Shown here piece after piece: positions 1-9,628 of a stretch of DNA of 64,000 bases; position 1 is the stretch's first letter; the number at the start of each line of letters is the position of its first letter. Source of the stretch: an uncultured Vicinamibacterales bacterium. GTDB lineage: Bacteria; Acidobacteriota; Vicinamibacteria; Vicinamibacterales; UBA8438. The stretch is from the NCBI GenBank assembly GCA_958295905.1, contig OY282382.1:2628001-2692000 (forward strand), given 5' to 3'. The notes under the pieces were generated by a model, which was not told the origin of the DNA, did not search any database, and saw nothing but the letters and a program-made list of their open reading frames with translations. The position numbers were made by a program, and so were the translations under genes.

Positions 1-1001
1 ATGAACTCGTGCCGGCCCTCCTCGGCGCAGGCGGCGGCAATGGGCTCCAGCCGCGCGTTGTCGAGCAGGGCGACGCCGAAGTTGAACAGCACCCCGTGCA
101 CCGGCCAAGGCAGGTCGGCCGCGCCCATCCGGGCGTCCATGAGATCCCAGCCGAGCAGCGCGACGTCGTGGTCGCGGATGAATTCGGCGCAGCTCGGGTG
201 CAGGCCGGGGCGCCCCCCGCTGCCGTCGTCGCCGCTCTGCGTGTACGACTCCCAGCCGCTGTGCACGAGCAGGGCGTCGCCCGGCTCGACCGTCACCCCC
301 TGCGCGGCCGCGATCGCCTCGATCTCGTCGCCGCGGACGGGGCGGTCGGCCGTCACGTGGGGCTCGCCGCGGTGGCGGGGCACGTCGATCAGGACGCCCT
401 TGGTGATGACGCCCCGGTTCCAGTGGGTGATGTCGGCGAAGTGGGCGCCCTGGGTCGTGATCTCGACGTCCGGATCGCGGCCCTGCCACATGCCGTCCTC
501 GTCCCAGATGTGGCAGAGGGCGTCGATGTGGGTCACGGTGGAACCGTGATAGATGAAGCCCAGGTAGTCCATGACGTAGCCGCCGTTCCCGCCGAGCGAG
601 CTCTTGGTCATGAAGTGCTGGGGCGGCTCGAAGACCCGGCTGAGCGACACGGTTCGGCCGTTGCGGACCAAGCCGGCGGCGGCGGCGCGCTTCTCGGCGG
701 TGATGAGGTTGATGGCCCCGACCTGATCGTCGTCGCCCCAGCGGCCCCAGTTGCGCCGGTCGCGGTACATCGCGGCGTAGTCGGCGCCTTCGGTCTGCGC
801 CGCCCGCGCCACGGGGGCTGCCGGCGCCGCCGCGGCCCGGGCTCGGGCGGCTTGGCGCGCCAGAATCTCCGGGGGGGAAAAGGTTTCGGCCGCGGTCCGG
901 GGGCGGCTCGCGGATGCCGCCCAGGCCGACGCGGGCGGGGCCAGTGCGGCGCCGCCCATGGCCGCCGCGCGCATCAGGAAGCGTCGTCGTGATGAAGCCA
1001 T
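1..1001 (-). CDS. Cyclase family protein (kynurenine formamidase-like), Tat-exported, C-terminus off the window
   Basis: The reading frame on the minus strand starts at ATG 1001 behind GGGAGGACC and stays open to base 1, so the C-terminus is missing. The N-terminus carries a twin-arginine type signal (SRRRFLM followed by an Ala-rich stretch). About residue 70 begins the cyclase core with WGDDDQVGAINLIT, and the metal-binding signature appears as YHGSTVTHIDALCH, a variant of the HxGTHxDxPxH motif of this metal-dependent hydrolase family. Family members hydrolyse amides or lactones such as N-formylkynurenine; the substrate here cannot be told. Export and lack of a kyn neighbour argue against tryptophan catabolism. 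A paralogue lies at the other end of the window (63094). Confidence 0.85.
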   Translation of the reverse strand, partial: MASSRRRFLMRAAAMGGAALAPPASAWAASASRPRTAAETFSPPEILARQAARARAAAAPAAPVARAAQTEGADYAAMYRDRRNWGRWGDDDQVGAINLITAEKRAAAAGLVRNGRTVSLSRVFEPPQHFMTKSSLGGNGGYVMDYLGFIYHGSTVTHIDALCHIWDEDGMWQGRDPDVEITTQGAHFADITHWNRGVITKGVLIDVPRHRGEPHVTADRPVRGDEIEAIAAAQGVTVEPGDALLVHSGWESYTQSGDDGSGGRPGLHPSCAEFIRDHDVALLGWDLMDARMGAADLPWPVHGVLFNFGVALLDNARLEPIAAACAEEGRHEF

Positions 1002-1397
1002 GTCCGAGGTCCTCCCGCGGCCCCCCTCCCGGGGTATCCGTGGCTGGTCGGGCCGCGTCGTCGGGTCCGCTGAATGGGATGGATTATAGCGCCGGGAGCC
1101 GCGGCCCGTCCCGGCCCGGTAAACGGCTGACGGGATTGGACGTATGCTATGTAACCGGGAGTGTGCGGCGCCGCGCCGGGCGCTGGCCGCGGCCCGCGGG
1201 TTTTCGCGCCGTATTTCACGAAGAATCGCATCCGACGGGCGGGCCGGACGCGTCTGGCCCGCCCCGCGGTGGAACCCGGCTCGTGTCGAGACCGGCGAGG
1301 GTCGCCGACGGGCTGCCGGGAGCCCGTGCGGGCAAGGCGTGACGAGGGGCGTGCCACCGGTTGTCGAGGTCGCGGCCCGCATGGGTATGAGGAGCTG

Positions 1398-4300
1398 GTG
1401 AACGTGGGAGCGAGACGTGTGCATCGGGTGGCGCCGGTATGGGCGATGCTGGCGGGGGTTGCGCTGGCGTCGGCCGGGGCGTCGGCGCAGCCGGCCGCGG
1501 TCCCGTCCGGCGGCCCGCCGGCGGGGGGGGTGGCCATCGTGCCGTTCGCCAACCTGACGGGGAATCCGGCCGACGACTGGATGGGGCGGGGCATCGCCGA
1601 AGGGCTCGTGTCGGGGTTTCCGGCGGGGACCGCGGTCGTCGTGCAGCGGGACGGCGCCGCGGTGGCGGAAGCGCCGGGTGCGCCGGTGTCGGTGGAGGAA
1701 GCCGCCGGCGTGGGCCGCGCCCTCGACGTCCCGGCCGTGCTGGTCGGGGCCTATCAGCGATTCGGCGGCCGGCTTCGCATCACCGCCCGGGTGGTTTCCG
1801 TGGCCTCCGGCGACATCCTCCGCTCCGCGGTCGTCGACGGCGCCTCGCACGAACTGTTCGATCTGCAGGACCGCGTGGTGCTCGCGCTGTCGGCGCCGGC
1901 GGCGCCGGCCGGCCCGGTTGCGGCACCGCGGGTGGATCCGGCGGCCGGCGGATTGGACGCGACCGCGGGAGCCCCTTCGTCCGAGGGGGCCATGTCGTCG
2001 GGGGGAACCGGCCGGTCCGGGAGGCCTGCGTTTCCCCCGGTCCGTCCGCCGGCCGGGCGCGGACCCGGCGGGAGCCGGACCGCCCCGCCCGCGGCGCCCT
2101 TCGCGCGTGGGCCGGCCCCGCCGGCCCCCGCGGCCCCCGCGGCCGAGGCCGGTGCCGTCGCTCCCGGCGGTTTTCTGGCCGGCGCCGCCGCGTCGCTCGC
2201 GCCGTTCATCGACGGACCGCCGCCCCCCGTCGCGCCCGAGGTGATGAACCGCGACGAGGCGGGCCGCACCACGGTCCGGGCGATCCGGCTCGCCCAGGGC
2301 ATCCGGCTCGACGGCGTGCTCGACGAGGCGGTCTACGAGACGGTGCCCGCCATCACCGACTTCATACAGCAGGTGCCCGACATCGGCGCGCCCGCCACCG
2401 AGCGGACCGAGGCGTGGATCCTGTTCGACGAGACCAACGTCTACGTCTCCGCCCGGGTCTGGGACTCGGCCCCCGAGAGCCAGTGGGTCGCCAACGAGAT
2501 GCGCCGCGACACGAGCCAGCTCCGCCAGAACGACACGTTCACCGCCTTCTTCGACACGTTCTACGACCGCCGCAACGGCTTCAACTTCTACACCAACCCC
2601 CTCGGGGCCCGCGCCGACCAGCAGTTCACCAACGAGGGCAACCCCAACTCCGACTGGAACCCGGTCTGGGACGTGCGCACCGGCCGCTTCGACGGCGGCT
2701 GGACGGTCGAGATGGAGATTCCGTTCAAGACCCTCCGCTACCGCTCCGAGCCCCCCCATGTCTGGGGCCTGCAGCTCCGCCGCGGCATCCGGCGCAAGAA
2801 CGAGTGGGTCTACCTGACCCGGCTGCCCCTCTCGGCCGGGGGCGGCAGCGGGTCGGCCGGCATCTTCCGGGTGTCGGCCGCCGGCACCCTCGTCGGCCTC
2901 GAGCCCCCCCCGGCGAGCCGCAACATCGAGGTGAAGCCGTACACCATCGGCGGCATCGCCACCGACCTAACCGCCAACCCCGTGGTCGACAACGAGCGGA
3001 GCGGCGACGTCGGCATCGACGTGAAGTACGGCATCACCCAGAACCTGACCGCCGACTTCACCTACAACACCGACTTCGCGCAGGTCGAGGTGGACGAGCG
3101 GCAGGTCAACCTGACCCGCTTCCCGCTGTTCTTCCCCGAGAAGCGCGAGTTCTTCCTGGAGGGACGGGGCATCTTCGGCTTCGCGCGGGGCGGCGTCACC
3201 GGTCGGTTCGGCGGTCCCGGCGGCGGCGGGGTCTTCGGCGACGTCAACGTGCCGCAGCTCTTCTACAGCCGGAAGATCGGGCTCGAGCGGGGCCGCGTGA
3301 TACCCATCGTCGGCGGGGCCAGGGTGACCGGGAAGGTCGGTCCGTTCGACGTCGGGGCGCTGAACATCCACACCGGCGACGAGACCGTCTCGTCCTCCGC
3401 GCCGACCAACTTCACGGTGGTGCGGCTGCGGCGCGACCTCCTGCGGCGGAGCTCGGTGGGGGCGATGTTCACCAACCGGTCGGTCTCGCGGGTGGCCCCG
3501 GGGGCGAGCCAAGCCTACGGGGTCGACGGCACCTTCGCGTTCTTCGAGAACGTCAGCCTGATCACCTACCTCGCCCGGACCCGGGTGCCGAGCCCGGCGT
3601 TCGAGGGCAGGGACATGAGTTACCAGGGGAAGTTCGAGTACGCCGCCGACCGCTACGGGCTGCAGGTGGACCACCTGCTGGTGGAGGACAACTTCCTGCC
3701 CGAGGTGGGGTTCCTCCGGCGCGACAACTTCCGGCGCACCTACGTGTCGGGCCGGTTCAGCCCCCGGCCGCGGTCGATAGACAGCGTCCGGCAGTTCAGC
3801 CTCGATGGGGCTGTCGACTACATCCTGCAGGCCGACGTCAACCAGTTGGAGACCCGCCAGCGCCTGGTGTCGTTCCAGACCGAGTTCGAGTCGAGCGACC
3901 GGCTGACGTTCACGGTGACCGAGAGCTACGAGCGGCTGATGAGGCCGTTCACGCCGCCCGGCGCCGACTTCTCGATTCCGGCGGGGGGCTACGGCTTCGC
4001 CGACTACCAAGTGGCGTACGCCATCGGCCAGCAGCGGCGGGTGAACGGGCAGGCGGCGCTGCGGCGGGGCTCGTACTTCGGCGGCGACCTGACGAGCCTG
4101 GAGCTGAGCCAGGGCCGCATCGCGGTGCTGCCGCAGATGTCGGTCGAGCCGATCGTGTCGTTCAACTGGATAGACACGCCGTACGGGACGTTCCAGTCGA
4201 ACTTGGCGGTGACGCGGGTGAACTACGCGTTCAACCCGCGGATGTTCTTCAGCGGCCTGCTGCAGTACAACTCGGCCGACGACTCGTTCGGCAGCAACCT

Positions 4301-4451
4301 GCGCCTGCGGTGGGAGTACAGCCCCGGCAGCGAGCTGTTCGTCGTGTACACCGACGACCGCGACATCACCCGGGGCTTCCTGCCCGACCGGGGTTTCGAC
4401 CTGCGCAACCGCGGCTTCGTGGTCAAGTTCAACCGCCTGTTCCGGTTCTGA
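1398..4451 (+). CDS. FlgO/TolB-like domain fused to CBM9 and DUF5916 outer-membrane barrel protein
   Basis: GTG at 1398 follows ATGAGGAGCTG, a good ribosome site, and gives a signal peptide ending near ASAQP; the open frame upstream is out of keeping with a protein. Residues about 35-170 (VAIVPFANLTGN to a domain ending VVLALS) resemble the FlgO/TolB-like domain that assembles on membranes. A Pro/Ala-rich linker follows to about 285. Then comes a family 9 carbohydrate-binding-like domain (IRLDGVLDEAVYE, then WILFDETNVYVSARVWDS) and a DUF5916 region with the hallmark FPLFFPEKREFFLEGRGIF, ending in aromatic beta strands and a C-terminal F as in outer-membrane barrels. 1017 residues. DUF5916 proteins are usually surface proteins of unknown substrate; the N-terminal FlgO-like addition is unusual. 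Confidence 0.85.
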   Translation: MNVGARRVHRVAPVWAMLAGVALASAGASAQPAAVPSGGPPAGGVAIVPFANLTGNPADDWMGRGIAEGLVSGFPAGTAVVVQRDGAAVAEAPGAPVSVEEAAGVGRALDVPAVLVGAYQRFGGRLRITARVVSVASGDILRSAVVDGASHELFDLQDRVVLALSAPAAPAGPVAAPRVDPAAGGLDATAGAPSSEGAMSSGGTGRSGRPAFPPVRPPAGRGPGGSRTAPPAAPFARGPAPPAPAAPAAEAGAVAPGGFLAGAAASLAPFIDGPPPPVAPEVMNRDEAGRTTVRAIRLAQGIRLDGVLDEAVYETVPAITDFIQQVPDIGAPATERTEAWILFDETNVYVSARVWDSAPESQWVANEMRRDTSQLRQNDTFTAFFDTFYDRRNGFNFYTNPLGARADQQFTNEGNPNSDWNPVWDVRTGRFDGGWTVEMEIPFKTLRYRSEPPHVWGLQLRRGIRRKNEWVYLTRLPLSAGGGSGSAGIFRVSAAGTLVGLEPPPASRNIEVKPYTIGGIATDLTANPVVDNERSGDVGIDVKYGITQNLTADFTYNTDFAQVEVDERQVNLTRFPLFFPEKREFFLEGRGIFGFARGGVTGRFGGPGGGGVFGDVNVPQLFYSRKIGLERGRVIPIVGGARVTGKVGPFDVGALNIHTGDETVSSSAPTNFTVVRLRRDLLRRSSVGAMFTNRSVSRVAPGASQAYGVDGTFAFFENVSLITYLARTRVPSPAFEGRDMSYQGKFEYAADRYGLQVDHLLVEDNFLPEVGFLRRDNFRRTYVSGRFSPRPRSIDSVRQFSLDGAVDYILQADVNQLETRQRLVSFQTEFESSDRLTFTVTESYERLMRPFTPPGADFSIPAGGYGFADYQVAYAIGQQRRVNGQAALRRGSYFGGDLTSLELSQGRIAVLPQMSVEPIVSFNWIDTPYGTFQSNLAVTRVNYAFNPRMFFSGLLQYNSADDSFGSNLRLRWEYSPGSELFVVYTDDRDITRGFLPDRGFDLRNRGFVVKFNRLFRF

Positions 4452-4976
4452 CGATCCGACGGCGCGATCGTGGATTGGCGCGCGGCGCAGTGCCGAGCGC
4501 ACGCGGCGATCGTTGCGTTGCGCCGGATCCCGCAACGAGTGCGTGAACGCTTCTTGGGCGACTCCGCCTGCCCGGGTGTTCTTCGCGGGCGGATCGCCGC
4601 TGGGGGCGCATCGGACTCCACGCGGCCGTCCCGACAAGGGCGTCGACTGGCCGGCGTGGCGTGAAACGCAAGCGTCGCCAGCAGTCGTGTCACGTTCTGA
4701 CACAGGTCCTTGCGAGACTTCGGACAGTGACCTATGGTGGGTCGCCCGATTGCTCCCAAGCGTTGCCCGTTTTCTGCGGTCCCGTGCTTGGCGCGCGGCG
4801 AGATGGTTCGTCAGCGCTTTTCCCGGAGGAAGATCTCCGGGCGGACGCAGAGTCGCGGAACTAGGACGCCCGGCGGCGTGCGCCGACTATCCTAATACTA
4901 TTACGTGACGAACCGCTGGTAGCGCCCCGGAATGGCCAGAAACGGGCGGAGGCAAGCCACGTGCGGGAGCAGATCG
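4452..4976. other. Intergenic region upstream of the helicase
   Basis: No gene is supported here; short open frames look like GC-rich noise. A sigma-70-like pair TTGCGA (4710-4715), 17 bases, TATGGT (4733-4738) points rightward but lies about 240 bases before the helicase. A small AT-rich patch (around 4888-4905) sits 75 bases before the helicase start without a clear -35 partner. A 7-bp inverted repeat CGTTGCG/CGCAACG lies near 4512-4540 after the upstream gene, without a T-run. Confidence 0.4.
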
Positions 4977-7900
4977 ATGAGTGATGCGGCCTTCGAGGCC
5001 GGACAGGAGGTTCGCCTGAAGCACGACCCCGGCCGCGTCGGGGTGGCCACCGGCCGCACTCGGGAGCTTGGCGGCGTGCGCCGTTGGCAGGTGCGGTTCC
5101 CCGGGGGGCCTCAGTATGTGCCGGCGGATCAGCTGGAGGCGATAGGCGTCGGTGGGGATGATTCCCTGGACCTTCTCGAACGCGGTCGGTTGGGCGACTC
5201 GGGGGATTTGCGTCGCGCGGTTACGCACGCGCGCCTCACGGGGCGGCTCGCCGACGTGATCTACTGCATGGACACGACCGGCACCGACTTCTATGCCCAC
5301 CAGTTCAAGCCCGTGGTGAAGCTCATGAATTCGGGCAGCCGCGGCATCCTGATTGCGGATGAAGTTGGACTTGGAAAGACCATCGAAGCAGGTCTGCTCT
5401 GGACGGAATTGCGCACGCGTTTCGACTTCCGACGGCTGCTCGTGCTCTGCCCCGCCGTTCTTCGCGGGAAGTGGCAGCGCGAGCTCCGGTTGCGCTTCGG
5501 GGTGGACGCCGACATTCTGGGCGCCGACGACACTTTGGAGCGCCTTCGGCAAGTGCGGGGGGGCGGCGGGGGCCCCGGTTTCGCCATCGTGGCCAGCCTC
5601 CAGGGTCTGCGTCCCGATCGGCGTTGGGACGATCCCGGTGAGGAGCCGGAAAGGGCGGCGTCGCGGCTGGCCCGTTTCCTCGACCACCATGGTGAGGAAG
5701 AACCGCTTGTCGACGTCTGCGTGATCGACGAGGCGCACTATCTGCGGAACCGCGGGACGATGACGTCGTTGCTCGGCCGTCTGGTTCGGGCCGTGTCGGA
5801 GTACATCGTGTTGCTCTCGGCGACGCCGATTCACCTTAAGAGCGGCGACCTGTTCGAGCTCCTCCGGCTCGTGGACGAGCATACGTTTGACCGACAGCAG
5901 GCGTTTGACGACATCCTGGAGGCCAACGGTCCGCTCGTTCGCGCTCGGCAGTTGATCCTGGATGGGGGGGGACGCCCGAGTGCGGAGACACGGGGCGGGA
6001 TGGAACGGACCCTGCGCGGCGCCCTTGCTCATCCCCTGCTTCAAGAGAGCCGTCAATTACGTGCGCTGATCGAGGGGAAGGTGTGGGCGGAAGATTTGAC
6101 ACGGCCGGATGTCGCGGCCCGCGTGGCCGAGCGGCTGGACCGGGTGAATCTGCTCGGTCACGTCGTGACCCGGACGCGCAAGCGGGAGGTCCAGGAACGC
6201 CGCGTCGTTCGGGACGTCACGCCACAGAAAGTACCCCTCAACGAAGACGAGGCCGCCTTCTACGAGAACGTGACGAACCTCGTGCGCGACTACTGCATGC
6301 GCCGCGGCGGGCACGAGGGGTTTCTCCTGACGACGCCGCAGCGTCAGATGTCGAGCTGCATGGCCGCGGCGCTCCAGTCCTGGCAACAACGGGAAACGCC
6401 GGACGAGGAAGATGAAGAGTGGGCGGAGACGGATGAGCAAGATCGGCCGCTCCGGACCGCGTTGACGTCCCGCGCGTCGGCGCTGGGAGACCTCGATGCG
6501 CTGCGGCGCTGCGACAGCAAGTATCGGATGCTGCGCGGTGAACTGGGATCACTGTTTCGTCGGGAGCCCGCTACCAAGGTGGTGGTGTTTTCGTACTTCC
6601 GGGCTACGCTCCATTACCTGCGCGAGCGTCTCGGCGAGGACGGCATTCGCGCCGTGACGCTGCACGGCGGTCATGCGGACAAGGACGAGATCGTCGCCGG
6701 GTTTCGGGATCGCCCGGACCTTCACGTGTTGCTCTCGTCGGAGGTCGGCAGCGAGGGCATAGACCTCCAGTTTGCGAGCATCGTCGTCAACTACGACCTG
6801 CCCTGGAACCCCATGCGGGTGGAACAGCGGATCGGCCGAATCGATCGACTCGGTCAGGCGGCGGAGAAGATTTATGTCTGGAACCTCTTCTACAAGGACA
6901 CGATCGACGATCGGATCCACGAGCGCCTCTTCCGACGGCTGGACATCTTCCGGCGCGCGCTGGGCGGTCTGGAGCCGGTGCTGGGTGACGAGATTCGGAA
7001 ACTGACACGGGACTTGTTCAGTGGGCGCCTGACGCCGGAAGAGGAGGAAGACCGGATCGAGCAGACCGCGCTCGCCCTCGAGACTCGACAACTGGAAGAG
7101 GAGCGGCTCGAGAACGAAGCCGCTCACCTTGCGGCGTACGGAGACTACATCCTGCACCAGGTGCAGGCCGCCCGCGATCTCCACCGGTCGATCTCGGCGC
7201 GCGACTTGCGGTCGTACGTCACGGATTTTTTCGACTTCCACTATGTCGGTTCCGAGTTCCGGCAGTCCGCCGACGATCCTATGCGGTTCGACGTCAGCCT
7301 GTCCGTAGATGCCCGCCATGATCTGGCCGCCTATCTGAAAGGTGAACGACTGGCCGAACGGACGCGGCTCGTGCGGGATGCTGTCCATCGGGTTCCGTGC
7401 CGGTTCGAGAATACGGCGGTGCCCGACCGGCAGGGCCGCGAAGAAGTGATCAGCCAGTATCATCCCCTGGTGCGGTTCGTGTCGGAGCGTCTGAAGGCTC
7501 CCGGGGCGCTTCGGCGTCCGGCGGTCGCCATCACGTTGGCGGCGGACGCGGTGGAAGGAGCGCTGGAGCCCGGCTGCTATGCGTTCTCCGTGCAGCATTG
7601 GTCGGTACGCGGGCTGCGTGACATGGAACGCCTCTGGTATGCGGCGGCGCGGGTCGGGGGGCGGACCGATCCGCTCGCACCGTCGGCGGCGGAGCGGCTG
7701 GTCGTCGCCGCCGTGGGCGGCGGGAGGGGGTGGCCCGGCGCTCGCGCGTTGGTGGATCTGAAGGCAGTCGTGGAAACCGTGAAAGATGCCTGCCTGGCGC
7801 CGTCGGAGAACGAATTTGAGCGCTACGTGCAGGCCCTTGAAGCGGAGAACGCTGATCGCGCTGGCGTGCAGGAGCGCGTGCTCGACGAGCACTATCGAAC

Positions 7901-8108
7901 GCAAGAGGCCAAGCTCGAAGAACTGCTGGCGAAGTATCGCGAGGAGGGGAGGACGCGGCTGTTGCCGGCGACGGCAGGGCGGCTCAGGGCCCTGAAGGCG
8001 CGCACCGCGCGCCGGCGGCGCGAGATCGATGATCGCCGGGGGCTCCAGTATTCTCCTCCGGAGTATGTGTGTGTGGGCGTCATCGAGGTCACACCCCGGG
8101 AAGGGTGA
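4977..8108 (+). CDS. SNF2/RapA-type helicase, candidate defence protein
   Basis: ATG 4977 is chosen because GGGAGC lies 8 bases upstream; an in-frame ATG at 4932 has no better site. The 1043-residue protein begins with a small beta-rich domain (about 5-50). Helicase motifs follow: Walker A DEVGLGKT (about 128-135), Walker B VIDEAHYL (about 247-254), motif III SATPIH (about 280), and motif VI QRIGRIDRLGQ (about 616-626). The C-terminal 400 residues are unassigned and end in a charged coiled coil (KLEELLAKYREEG). This architecture is like RapA/HepA and the SNF2 proteins of DISARM (DrmD) and Dpd (DpdE) systems, but none of their partner genes are here. It is followed within a few bases by an Hsp70-like gene, so the two are probably co-translated. 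Codon use is visibly less GC-rich than the flanks. Confidence 0.85.
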   Translation: MSDAAFEAGQEVRLKHDPGRVGVATGRTRELGGVRRWQVRFPGGPQYVPADQLEAIGVGGDDSLDLLERGRLGDSGDLRRAVTHARLTGRLADVIYCMDTTGTDFYAHQFKPVVKLMNSGSRGILIADEVGLGKTIEAGLLWTELRTRFDFRRLLVLCPAVLRGKWQRELRLRFGVDADILGADDTLERLRQVRGGGGGPGFAIVASLQGLRPDRRWDDPGEEPERAASRLARFLDHHGEEEPLVDVCVIDEAHYLRNRGTMTSLLGRLVRAVSEYIVLLSATPIHLKSGDLFELLRLVDEHTFDRQQAFDDILEANGPLVRARQLILDGGGRPSAETRGGMERTLRGALAHPLLQESRQLRALIEGKVWAEDLTRPDVAARVAERLDRVNLLGHVVTRTRKREVQERRVVRDVTPQKVPLNEDEAAFYENVTNLVRDYCMRRGGHEGFLLTTPQRQMSSCMAAALQSWQQRETPDEEDEEWAETDEQDRPLRTALTSRASALGDLDALRRCDSKYRMLRGELGSLFRREPATKVVVFSYFRATLHYLRERLGEDGIRAVTLHGGHADKDEIVAGFRDRPDLHVLLSSEVGSEGIDLQFASIVVNYDLPWNPMRVEQRIGRIDRLGQAAEKIYVWNLFYKDTIDDRIHERLFRRLDIFRRALGGLEPVLGDEIRKLTRDLFSGRLTPEEEEDRIEQTALALETRQLEEERLENEAAHLAAYGDYILHQVQAARDLHRSISARDLRSYVTDFFDFHYVGSEFRQSADDPMRFDVSLSVDARHDLAAYLKGERLAERTRLVRDAVHRVPCRFENTAVPDRQGREEVISQYHPLVRFVSERLKAPGALRRPAVAITLAADAVEGALEPGCYAFSVQHWSVRGLRDMERLWYAAARVGGRTDPLAPSAAERLVVAAVGGGRGWPGARALVDLKAVVETVKDACLAPSENEFERYVQALEAENADRAGVQERVLDEHYRTQEAKLEELLAKYREEGRTRLLPATAGRLRALKARTARRRREIDDRRGLQYSPPEYVCVGVIEVTPREG

Positions 8109-8113
8109 AAATC

Positions 8114-9535
8114 GTGAGCTGGCTGGAAAACGTTCGTCGTCGATTCCGGAAAACGCATTCGACATCGGTCAACGCCGGCGCTACGCAGTTCGTCGAATCC
8201 TCGGGCAGAACCACGGATCTGGAGGCCGCGGACTTGGTGGTCGGCCTCGACTTCGGTACGGTCTGCACCAAGGTCGTCATTCGCAGTCCTTTCGCTTTCG
8301 GATCCCGTGCGACGGCCGTCGAATGGCCCGGCGGGGACCCGCGGGGACCGTATCTGTTGCCCACCGTCCTCCACGAGGCGGACGGTCGATTCGACTTGGC
8401 GGAGCCGAAGGGCGGACCGCGCCACGCTCACACGGATCTGAAGGTCCTGCTGATGGAGCAGCCGTCATCGGCAGTCGCGCGCGCACGGGCTGCCGCGTAC
8501 CTCGGGTTGGCGCTGCGGGCCGCGCGGCGGTGGTTCCTTGATACACAGCGCAAGGTCTACGGAGGGTTTCGCCTGCGCTGGGCGCTGAATCTGGGGATTC
8601 CATCGGCCGGGTACGACGACGAGAGTGTGCGCGGGGGATTCAGTGCCGCGGGCCGCGCAGCCTGGGTGCTTTCGCTCTCGCCCAATCCTCCGACTGTGGA
8701 GGCGGCAAGAGACGCGCTCGAAGCCGGCGCGGCCGAAACTGATTCCGCGTCGAGACACGCTATGCCAATTGACGTGATTCCGGAGATCGCTGCGGAGGTC
8801 GTCGGATACGCGCGTTCGAAGCGTCGGCGGGACGGCTTGCACGTCATCATCGACGTCGGCGGTTCCACCATCGATATCTGTGGGTTCGTTCTGCACGCGG
8901 CGGTTGGTGGGGATGAAGATCGGTACGAACTGCTCACGGCGATCGTGGAGCGCCTGGGACTGCGTGAACTGCATCTGCGGCGACTGGGTGCGGTCGAGCG
9001 GGCAGGGGAGCGATTACGTGCTGATCTTATGGGTGCTGAGCCCAGTCGGTTCGACCCGATTCCGGCGGCCGGGACGTCCTATCTGGACGACCCCGTCGGA
9101 ACGACTGCGCGAAAACTCGACGTCATTGACGAAGAGTACACCGAAGAGTGCGCTTCGGCGGTCATGCGCGTACTTATGGCCCTGCGGAAGCGCCGGGATC
9201 CACATTCGCTGAACTGGGAGTCAGGACTGCCCGTCTTCGTCGGTGGCGGTGGCGGTCGCTTCGGACTGGTGAGCGAGGCCCTGCGTGAGTCTGGCACTCG
9301 GCTTCGTCGTGTCCTCGTATCAGCGGGAGGAATCCGGCGCATACCTCTGCCGGCGCTTGGTAGCTTGTCGAACCAGGGCGTCCCCCCGGAGATGGCCGGC
9401 CGGCTCGACGCGGCCTACGGTCTCAGCTTCGAGAGCTTCGAAGTCGGCACAATTTCACGGCCGGGCGAGATTGAAGACGTGCCGGCTCGGTCTGAGTGTG
9501 CGAAACCCGAGATCGTCGGCAAGGAGCATGTCTGA
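8114..9535 (+). CDS. Hsp70/actin-fold ATPase, partner of the helicase
   Basis: Start is taken at GTG 8114, preceded by GGGAAGGGTGA; an in-frame GTG at 8105 overlapping the helicase stop is the alternative. The protein has about 473 residues. Actin/Hsp70 nucleotide motifs are clear: LDFGTVCTK (about 45-53, phosphate 1), IIDVGGSTIDICGF (about 243-256, phosphate 2) and VFVGGGGGRFG (about 373-383, adenosine). The length fits a nucleotide-binding domain with only a short tail, so the substrate-binding domain of DnaK is absent. It ends 93 bases before a convergent gene and has no DnaJ or GrpE neighbour. Coupled to a SNF2 helicase, it may act as an ATP-driven regulator of the helicase or of complex assembly; this role is inference. 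Confidence 0.8.
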   Translation: MSWLENVRRRFRKTHSTSVNAGATQFVESSGRTTDLEAADLVVGLDFGTVCTKVVIRSPFAFGSRATAVEWPGGDPRGPYLLPTVLHEADGRFDLAEPKGGPRHAHTDLKVLLMEQPSSAVARARAAAYLGLALRAARRWFLDTQRKVYGGFRLRWALNLGIPSAGYDDESVRGGFSAAGRAAWVLSLSPNPPTVEAARDALEAGAAETDSASRHAMPIDVIPEIAAEVVGYARSKRRRDGLHVIIDVGGSTIDICGFVLHAAVGGDEDRYELLTAIVERLGLRELHLRRLGAVERAGERLRADLMGAEPSRFDPIPAAGTSYLDDPVGTTARKLDVIDEEYTEECASAVMRVLMALRKRRDPHSLNWESGLPVFVGGGGGRFGLVSEALRESGTRLRRVLVSAGGIRRIPLPALGSLSNQGVPPEMAGRLDAAYGLSFESFEVGTISRPGEIEDVPARSECAKPEIVGKEHV

Positions 9536-9628
9536 GGTCCGGACATTCGAAGTCAAAGACTGCTCACACTTGGCCTCAAAGAGGCTCTATGCGCGGTGGG
9601 CGTGCGGCGCGACCCGGCTCACGTTGTT

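Noticed and set aside
1..1001. kynB with a tryptophan-degradation role
   Set aside because: Exported by a Tat leader and with no kynurenine pathway neighbours; only the family can be called.
1439..4546. Long open frame of over 1000 codons on the plus strand beside the DUF5916 gene
   Set aside because: Arg/Pro/Gly-rich noise typical of the third-position bias in very GC-rich coding DNA; the overlapping frame carries all conserved motifs.
4977..9535. DISARM or Dpd system
   Set aside because: The SNF2 protein is similar in layout, but none of the methylase, DUF1998, PLD or 7-deazapurine genes are present.
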